A stretch of 18,106 nt of DNA from Conidiobolus incongruus B7586. Lineage: Eukaryota; Entomophthoromycota; Entomophthoromycetes; Entomophthorales; Conidiobolaceae. Of the stretch, positions 10,341 to 18,106 are shown piece after piece. Made by a program: the position numbers and the translations under genes. The stretch is from the NCBI GenBank assembly GCA_000697335.1, contig JNEM01009542.1, positions 1-18,106 of the forward strand, read 5' to 3'. Numbering within the stretch: the stretch's first letter is position 1; every line of letters starts with the position of its first letter. The notes under the pieces were generated by a model. It made no database searches. It worked only from the letters and a program-made list of their open reading frames with translations, and was not told where the DNA came from.

Positions 10341-11864
10341 TGTATCATTAATTAGTTTATTAACCATAGTTATTCAAATATTTATAAACTTCATTATCTG
10401 TTATATCTTTGAATTATTATATATTATCAAAATTAATGACAAATTTTAAAATATTCAAATAATTCAATAATATCATTACTTTTGAATAGTCATCACCTTA
10501 AGAAAATTCAATATTCTTGGAAATTAGTTTATTATTTCTCTTTAATTAAAACTTAGTACTAATAATTTTCAATTAAAATTAACCAATTTTGGAATAAAAG
10601 GTAGATTAGTTTTAAATTTCATTAAAAATTATATAACCTAAATATTTCATTAAGAACTATTGTAATATTAATGTATATAAAAATCTCATTGAAATTATCA
10701 ACTATTAATTATTTTATTATATTTTGAACAATAATATCTTCATTTAGTAAATATATCAAGAGAATTATTAACTTTGATTATGGTTTTTATTATTTTGTAA
10801 AAATATTAATATTTTAAATCTTATGAAACAATATGAAAAATATAATTAATATTTAATTTTAATATTGCATTTATACTTAGTTATTATTTATAAATTATTA
10901 AATTATTAAAATGATATTATTTTCTGATTTTACATATAAGTAAAAATTATAATAGTTGTAAATTCTTTGTAAGATATATAAGTAATAAATATTACTATTT
11001 AAGCTCTATTTTTTATTAATATAACAATATAATTTGAAATTTATTATCAAATCTTTTTGTTTAATTAATATAAAATTAGTTTAATTATAATATTAAAAAG
11101 TTATTTATAGATTTATTAATATTTTGTATCTTTTTTTTTAAAATTATTTTAATATTTTAATAATTAAGCAATTATTTATAATGAATTTAATTATAAATGA
11201 AAAATTAAAATATAAATAATGATTTCAATATTAAATAAGATATTTAATATAAAAATTAATATTCAAATTGAAAAAGCTTTAAAAATTTTATTTAATATAT
11301 TATTTAATATAATTTTTTTTTTGAAATTTTAAAAATATAATTTTATGAAATATTATATCATTAATTTGTATATTTTGAAAATATGATGATTATAATTTCG
11401 TTTATTGAATATAAATAACTTAAATAAGATATTTATAAATATGGAATTTTAATATTATAAAATATATAACTATATTGATATATTATGATCAATTCTAATA
11501 ATTAATTTTTTTAATTAATTTTCACAATTTTAATAATATTAATTTAAAAATTCAATAATAAGTAACTCACTAAAATATTCATAAAATTATTATAAATCAA
11601 CTGTATTAAATTAAGTATCTAGAGATAAATATTATATATATATTGATTTATATAAAAACAACCATTCTTTCAAAGTGTTAATCAATTGAGTACAAATCTA
11701 ATATTTTTTATTAAATTTAAGCATATTATTATATAATTGTTATTTAAATTTTTTACCTGAAAAATAATTTAAATATTAAAGGAATTTCTAAATTTGTTTT
11801 AATTTAAACTAGTGATTTTATTAATAAAATTAGTTTTAATTTTAAAATCTTAAAATAATATTGC
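10341..11864. other. AT-rich intergenic stretch, nothing recognised
   Basis: Very AT-rich sequence with no plausible coding frame, transposase motif or tRNA-like promoter boxes on either strand. CA and TG are present, so it does not look like the RIP-like transposon remains in this window. Confidence 0.5.
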
Positions 11865-12205
11865 AGGACCGCTGGAAAGTAACCTTGCAATGAGGATCAA
11901 GTAGATTCGATAAAATGGGCCAAGGGTGTTTAACGATATACTTTAAAGGATTTGATTAAAATATCAAGATGTGGGACCTAGCCCTGATCAAGATGATCAC
12001 TTGAGAAAATTTGTGCTGAATGACGATTTTATAGTGCTATCAGTCCTTGATCAATGTGTTGAAATAGTGTTTATAGTTATTGTCCAGAGCTTCGCATTGT
12101 ACAAGGATTTTCTAACGTACGTATGTGGATTAAGTTCGGAATAAAGACGAATGGTTAACGTTGAATGGAGGGTGGACTCCCTATCCAGGACAATATGGAT
12201 TAATA
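11865..12205. other. GC-richer patch, possible gene relic, unidentified
   Basis: A second island of near-balanced composition in the AT-rich gap. Protein-like text occurs in more than one plus-strand frame: PELRIVQGFSNVRMWIKFG near 12090-12145 and DEWLTLNGGWTPYPGQYG near 12147-12200. They are in different frames, as expected of a frame-broken gene or of exons from one. No family was recognised and no splice sites could be matched with confidence. It could also be a non-coding RNA gene. It was checked for a tRNA and does not fit. Confidence 0.3.
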
Positions 12206-13740
12206 AACATCACAATGTTTTAAAATGACTTGAATATTTAAAATGTATATATTTCTATTTTTATTTTAATTGATTAAGAAAAAATATATGTGATATAATG
12301 GGTGAATAGTACTATATATATTTGACATCCTACGAATAATGTGCCTTTCAAAAACATTTTCAAGTACATCAATGTTAATTAATAATCTCATATGATAACA
12401 ATGGAATTTAAAATTTATTTGATTGGATTGAATGAATTTCTATTAATCAATCAATTATATGAAATATTTAATCATGAATATATAATACCTGGTAACCTAA
12501 TTAGAAAGTTATTAAATGGAAAGGGTTATTTAATTTTCAAAATTATTTAAATTCATCAGTGAAGAATATTAAATTCATTAACCCCATAAATTATTTTTCT
12601 GAAATTTTGGATTAGCGTTAATTTGAGTGATTATTTTCCTTTATTAGAAAATTGATTCTTGAAAATCCAATTATTAAATTGATTATTTTTAATTGAACTC
12701 ATCTCAATCTCAGAATCATTCTAAAATATTGATAAATATGTGAATTCACTCTTCTGTGCAATAAACAATTTGATTGATAGTTAGACTTCTAATACAGCAT
12801 TAACTTTTAGCCAATCAAATCCAATCAAACCTTTTTACACATGAGCAGTTATATCATTGATAAAATATCGCATATACAACTAAATGTTTATAAAAATCAT
12901 TATTATTAATATCAAATTTAAATTGATATTGATAGGTTATTTGTTCTATACTTAAATTACCAGAAAAATTTAGGAATATATATAATATAATAACACAAAC
13001 AGTTGAATTTAGGAAAAAATAATTATTAATTTTGTCTTGATATATATTCTTCACAAAAACAATGAATCTACAAGTTCATTTATAATTCGAAAATATATGA
13101 ATCTTAGAAATATTAAAAAAGTTGTAATTCAAAGAGCATACTGTAAATAAAATGAATTAAATATATTTAGATGAAATTTATCATGCCATTTCAAAATTTT
13201 AGTTGGTCATAAACAGAATTCTTATAATTTTGAATTTCGAATAATATATATATCCTATTAATTGAGTTTAAAGGATACCTAAAGATTCAAAAATAATCCA
13301 TCAACACATTGAACAAATTTATCAATTGCAGTCTAAATATTTAAAAAATTTCATATTAGTAATGAAATAAGCGCAAAATATTTTAAATAGGATATATTGG
13401 ATCAAAATAAATTATCAATTTATCCAGCAATAATATAAATATACCAGATATTACTTGAATCATGATTTTAATAGGTTTGAATGATAACATAAGAATAATT
13501 TTGAAATCAAAAGAACATATTATCATTAATTCCGAAATTTCTTTGCTATTACAAATCAATTCGAGTTATTTAATTAAATATTATTCAAATTTAAACAAAA
13601 AGGTTTATTTTTTGTGTCCGGATTTTTAATCATATGCGAATTTATTCGGTATAATAAAATTGATAAGCTGACAGCATTGTAACAATTAGTCTCATGACTT
13701 GAATTTACATTAAATTTTAAAATAAGCTAAACAAGTAACT

Positions 13741-13779
13741 GGTTATTATTATTATTATTATCATAATTATTATTATAAG
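13741..13779. repeat. (TTA)n microsatellite, interrupted
   Basis: A GGTTATTATTATTATTATTA-type trinucleotide run interrupted by CATAATTA. It is a simple repeat with no evident link to a gene. Confidence 0.8.
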
Positions 13780-14279
13780 ATGTATTATAAGGTTCAATTA
13801 AATACACAATATCAATTATTGAATTTAATTTCCATAAAAGATTTGTTTAAAAATTATATTAATTTAAAAAGTTTGATATAACTTACCAATATAAATTATA
13901 TTTTTATCAATTAAAAAATAACTCCGAATAAACTAATTCGTCATTTTTGTTTAAAATTAGAAATTAACTAAAATTTATATTATTTTCACATTAAACTAAT
14001 CCACTTCAAAATGAAATTAAAATTTCAACTAATAATATTGGCTATTGTACAGGGATAATGAATGAAATTTACTGGTTTTTAAGCTTAATTTCAAGGGATG
14101 AATTAAATATTTTTTTATATTTTTGAAAATTTTACAAACTATTTTTCAAATTGTGAATGATTTATATTGTATTTAAAAAAATTATTATAGGTAAGAAATA
14201 TTAAAACTTACGGTTCTTATACGCTTTCAGTCTGTTAAAAGCTGCTCAATTGTATTTAAATTTATACCAATTTAGTGTT

Positions 14280-14308
14280 AAATTATTATTATTATTATTA
14301 TTATTATG
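14280..14308. repeat. (TTA)n microsatellite
   Basis: A trinucleotide run of about nine units. It makes a run of eight leucines in an open frame at 14250-14486, which is one reason that frame is not accepted as a gene. Confidence 0.85.
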
Positions 14309-14749
14309 CATGATAAGATTAATTAAATATTTCTTTTATCCCTGTATCTACAAAGATTTATTATATATTAATGTCACTATATTGAATCTTATTCAAACAA
14401 AAACTCTTGGTCTAAAAAATCAAAAATGTGATAATATTGACCCCGAGATGATATACTTTAATGAATTATATTTCATACAGCTATAAGCGTGGGGAAGGAT
14501 CATATATCTGATAGTATTTTTCATCATTAAATCCATCAACATTCTAAAATCGTAATGTTAATTTAAATTGTCGATCAAGTCAAATGATTTCATTGGGTGG
14601 TTATTGGATCAAATGATCAATACTTTAATATAAATTCAACTAAAGGTCATCAACATCAATAATAGTTTTACATAAAAAATTATAATAATTAAAATTTAAT
14701 TAATTAATCTATTAATTTATTGATCAAAAAAATTTTTTTTTGAAATATT

Positions 14750-16691
14750 ATGAATTCACTATTTTGGTTTCAGGTCATATTATATTTAGGCAATATTGAA
14801 AGTAATTCAGATAATTAGCTAGATTTAAAAAATTATGTAATAATATCGAGTTTAGGTAAGGCTCCCAGAGCCCCAGTGTACAATGCAGTGCCAGTGAGTG
14901 GATTAAAAGCTATGGTTACTGCTGACGCTCCTATCTGTGCCGATTTGGGTGTTGACAGTAAAATATCAAATTTGATCAAAATTGAAATTGTACTAATATC
15001 AAGTCAGTATTGAAACAAGGTGGCAATGCAGTCGATGCCCTAGTGTCTACTCAATTTTGTCAAGGTTTAGTGTACCCATTCGCCTCAGGAATTGGAGGTG
15101 GCGGTTTCTTGACCATTTACCATAAGGGCAAAGAACCCGAATTCATTAATTACAGAGAAACTGCTCCCAAATTGGCTAATGAAACCATGTTTTTGAAAAA
15201 TCCCAAGTTTTCCACTCTTGGAGGATTAGCTGTTGCTATTCCGTAATCATCAAGATATTTGATTTAAAAAATGAGATTTTTAATTTCGATTTTAGAGGTG
15301 AAGTTAAAGGGCTTGAATATGTACACAAAAAATACGGCAAGTTACCTTGGACCAAAGTAGTTGAACCAGTTGTTAAATTGGCTATTGATGGTTTTGAAGT
15401 GCCTCCACTATTAAATCTCCGTATTCAAGTAACAAAATTTATTCATTTGTATCAACCATCAATTGACATTGATTATTAGCAAAATCTGGCTGCTATTAAC
15501 GCTAGCGAAGGCTTGAAACAGACTTATTATCAGAATAATGTGATCCCTAATAATGGCACCATTTTCAAAAATCCGGCATTAGGAAAAACTTTGAAGGCTA
15601 TTCAGGAAAATGGCTCTAAGGCATTTTACGAAGGTTCCATTGCCAAAAGCTTAATCAAATCCATCCAGGCCAATGGTGGTATTATTACCGAAGAAGATCT
15701 CAAATCCTACGAGCCTGACAGCGTTAAACCAGTGTCTGGCGACTTCAGAGGATACAATATCTATTCCGCTCCACCACCAGGCTCTGGCGCAGTATTGATT
15801 TCGGCACTCAATATCTTTGAAAGCTTTCCCAGTGACACTCCTTTGGATTCGTTAAAGGCTCACCGCTTGATCGAATCCATGAAGAACGCGTATGCTTTCC
15901 GTCAAAACTTGGGCGATCCCAAATTCGTCAAGTCTGTCGATGATGTTGTCAAGAGTGCTGTGAGTAAGGAGGAAGCTGCTGCAAGAGCTAAGAGAATCAA
16001 CAATACGATCACTTATGAACCCAGTTTCTATACCAAAGTCTTAACTAAGGTTGGTGATCACGGTACTTCCCACATCAACATCCTTGATAAGGACGGTTTG
16101 GCAGTTGCTTCCACATCCACCATCAACACTGCATTCGGCTCAAAAGTACTCGACCTTGAAACCGGAGTTTTATTGAATAACGAAATGGATGATTTCTCAA
16201 GTCCCGGACAGCCCAACTACTTCAACCTGCCACCATCTGAATCGAATTACATCCGACCTGGCAAGCGACCCCAATCCTCCATGGCTCCCACTATTGTCAC
16301 CGACTGCGAAGGTGACGTCAAGTACTTGGTAGGAGCTTCCGGTGGTTCGTTAATCACCACCGCAGTGTTCCAGTTCTTAGTCAATTTGATTGATGAAGGC
16401 TACTCTGCTGCAGAAACTATCACTGCCGCGCGTCTCCACCATCAGCTCACCCCTAATGAGGTCAAGTATGAAACAGCTTGGAGCCAGGAGATAATTGATG
16501 GGTTGAGGGCTAGAAACCATACTCTAGTCCCCGTGGATATGATTGCATCCTACGGTGGTGTCATTGTCAACAGTACTGAACGTATTTGGGGTAAGATACA
16601 CTCAAAGATATTTTATTAATTTATTTATTAAACTTTTATTTTCTTAGGTGCTGCTGATAATAGAAAATTAAGTATAGCATCAGGTTATTAA
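14750..16691 (+). CDS. GGT: Gamma-glutamyltranspeptidase, copy C, six exons, 558 aa
   Basis: It has the same enzyme role as copy B, and by eye the two proteins are about two thirds identical with no gap in the long exon. Proposed exons are 14750-14801, 14856-14957, 15008-15242, 15296-15428, 15480-16590 and 16648-16691. The total of 1677 bases stays in one frame. Introns of 50-57 bases have GT-AG ends and the same phases as in copy B. The first 17 residues, MNSLFWFQVILYLGNIE, have a hydrophobic core and look like a short signal peptide. Catalytic Thr370 lies in DHGTSHINILD and should be freed by self-cleavage, leaving a 189-residue small subunit. Arg101 in YRETAPK, NNEMDDFSSP, PQSSMAP and GASGGS match the substrate-binding and oxyanion parts of the family. 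The C-terminus AADNRKLSIASGY is the usual GGT ending. Sequons NGTI, NETM, NNTI, NHTL and NSTE support secretion. The length is normal for the family (about 570). Copy A derives from this gene or its close ancestor. Confidence 0.95.
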
Positions 16692-16954
16692 TTTATTTAA
16701 TTTTTAAATAATTTTTAAGTTTTTAATTAAACTAAATTAAATTTTTGAATTAAATGTTAAAATTAATTGACATTAATTATTAAATAATTATGTAATTACT
16801 AAACTATATTTAATTAAAGTGATATAGTTTTAAATTATAAAATTAATATAAATTTTACTTTAACTAGATCAAGTTATACATTTTGAATGAATATATCAGT
16901 TAATTTTTGTTAAATTGATTTAACCCTTTACTTTTAGAAATATAATCAATGTAA
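16692..16954. other. Downstream region of GGT copy C
   Basis: An AT-rich spacer between the stop codon of copy C and the mariner end. It should carry the 3' untranslated region. It was compared by eye with the 3' flank of copy B (6166-6715) and shows no clear similarity. Confidence 0.5.
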
Positions 16955-18106
16955 TTATTTTATTTTAAATATTACTTTGTAATTTAAATAATGTGAATTT
17001 TTTGTGATTGAAAAAAATATACATTTTAATATATAAAAAATAAAATAAATATATAATATAAAATTAATAATTTCTTTTATTTCTAATAACTTTTTGCTAT
17101 ACTTTTAACAAAGATCTAACACTTAAACAATAATTCTTTTTATTAAAGACTGAAATTTGATGTTTTATAAACCAATTAAATTTTCCTATAGAATTTTTCT
17201 TACTTATAAGCTAGTTTTTTAATTGCCTAAAACAATTATAATTATATAAGTTAAAATCTAAAGAATATACTAGTTGTAGTAGTTTTTTCTAATTATTTTA
17301 AATTAGAAAGTTTTGTATTACTTTAGATTTATGTATTTTATAATTATCATGCAAAATAATAAGTTTTCTTAAATTATATTAAGAATACTAATTAAAAATA
17401 GTTTTATTTAAAAAAGAAATATAAAGTTTACTATTAATTGATTTCCCTTTAAGAATTAAATAAGAATAGTATATACTATTATAATTTATTACAACAATTA
17501 ACATTTACTTATTAACAAAGTATTTATTTAAAAGAATTTATAAAGGGGGTTAATTTAACTTAATTTAACATTTTAATTTATGTTTTAATAAAGGATTATA
17601 CAAAAAAATTTAAAATTCATCAATTATAATAATTTGCTGTAAAAATTTTAATTTCTAGTTATATTTTAATAAGTTTTGTTTAATAATAGCTACTCTATTT
17701 TTTTAAGCTTTAGTTTAATTATAAGATATTTATTTTATAATTTTATTAATTAATTTTAATTTAAACTTTAATATATATAAAATACTTATGTAATTAATTT
17801 AAAATATCTTAATAATTTTTATTTAAAATAAACAATATCTTTTAATATATTATTTAACTCTATTAATAATTAAAAAAAATAATAATTAAAATTAGTTTTT
17901 TAAATTTTAAAAGGTTTTAAATAATTTTTCTTTTAGCTTAAAGTAATTTATTTAGTAATAAATAATTGATTTAAAAAATACTTTATTATTAAAGGTTATT
18001 TATAAATTTAAAATATCTTTAAGAAGATATAATTAAGATTTAATAATACCAATATAAAAGGCTTTTGATAATTATTATTTAGTTTAAAAATAATTGAATT
18101 TAACAA
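16955..18106 (-). mobile_element. Decayed mariner transposon, second copy, cut by window end
   Basis: The reverse complement aligns along its length with 5011-6165. In the minus strand the transposase motif reads VYSLDFNLYNYNCFRQLKN (about 17215-17275), which keeps the YS-D-N outline of the mariner YSPDLxPxDY motif. The tail ends Val-stop-Gln-Lys-Val-Ile near 17082-17100, with the stop at the family Trp. Compared with the first copy, many further C-to-T and G-to-A differences are seen; for example CTAACTTTAACTATT there reads CTAATTTTAATTATT here. The 3' end faces the stop codon of GGT copy C about 260 bases away. The element's 5' end reaches the right edge of the window. No coding ability remains. 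Confidence 0.8.

Larger units (their letters stand above)
12206..14749. other. Intergenic stretch upstream of GGT copy C
   Basis: It is AT-rich with two trinucleotide runs (listed separately) and no supported gene. Two open frames of 66 and 78 codons (12854-13054 minus, 14250-14486 plus) look like chance frames. The last 270 bases should include the promoter of copy C. They contain GATA-type strings (for example CTGATAG at 14508) and GATCAAATGATC at 14607-14618. GATA factors control nitrogen genes in many fungi, but such short strings are common by chance in this composition. Confidence 0.4.

Noticed and set aside
11865-11940. tRNA-like stretch with GATTCGATAAA
   Set aside because: The arms do not pair and the T-loop consensus is incomplete.
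12854-13054. 66-codon open frame on the minus strand
   Set aside because: It is rich in Ile, Asn, Phe, Tyr and Lys, as chance frames in AT-rich DNA are. It shows no motif and no supporting context.
14250-14486. 78-codon open frame on the plus strand
   Set aside because: It contains a leucine run made by a (TTA)n microsatellite, has no recognisable domain, and its composition is that of the intergenic DNA.
14600-14625. GATC-containing near-palindrome and GATA strings as nitrogen control sites for GGT copy C
   Set aside because: They are too short and too common in this composition, and no counterpart was found upstream of copy B.
1-18106. CRISPR arrays, prokaryotic operons or a defence system
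   Set aside because: The genes have introns and the repeats are transposon ends and simple repeats. No regularly spaced repeats were seen.

Overview
The window is AT-rich eukaryotic DNA (roughly 80% A+T by eye between genes) that holds three copies of one gene family, gamma-glutamyltranspeptidase (GGT), together with decayed Tc1/mariner DNA transposons. A fungus is the best guess. The introns are 50-60 bases long with GTAA-type donors and several TACTAAT branch-like sites, the genes are compact, and the transposons carry a C-to-T decay pattern that resembles fungal repeat-induced point mutation (RIP). The lineage cannot be fixed from this sequence alone.

Layout. 1-690: two decayed mariner pieces in opposite orientations. 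982-2900 (+): a GGT pseudogene (copy A) that keeps the whole six-exon outline but has lost its start codon, most splice sites, the reading frame and several active-site residues. 3459-4717 (-): a decayed Tc1-like element with terminal inverted repeats of about 70 bases. 5011-6165 (+): a decayed mariner. 6716-8666 (-): intact GGT copy B (557 residues, six exons). 8667-14749: a 6.1 kb gap between the two divergent GGT genes, mostly very AT-rich, with two GC-richer patches (9960-10340 and 11865-12205) that may be relics of genes. 14750-16691 (+): intact GGT copy C (558 residues, six exons). 16955-18106 (-): a second copy of the mariner, cut by the window end.

Copies B and C share exon lengths of 52, 99 or 102, 235, 133, 1111 and 44 bases and intron phases 1, 1, 2, 0, 1. 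The exon chain is therefore supported by comparing the paralogs, including a 52-base first exon and a 44-base last exon that simple open-frame scanning misses. Both proteins keep the GGT catalytic threonine and substrate-binding residues and have several N-glycosylation sequons, with a short hydrophobic N-terminus (clearer in C than in B), so they are probably secretory-pathway enzymes of glutathione breakdown. Copy A is closest to copy C and is a later, decayed duplicate.

The transposons have few CA and TG dinucleotides while CT and AG stay common, and their stop codons sit where the families have Trp or Gln. Neighbouring unique DNA lacks this bias. No new system with a defined mechanism is visible. 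The notable points are the clustered GGT family, its mirror-image layout with mariners, and the sharply confined RIP-like decay.
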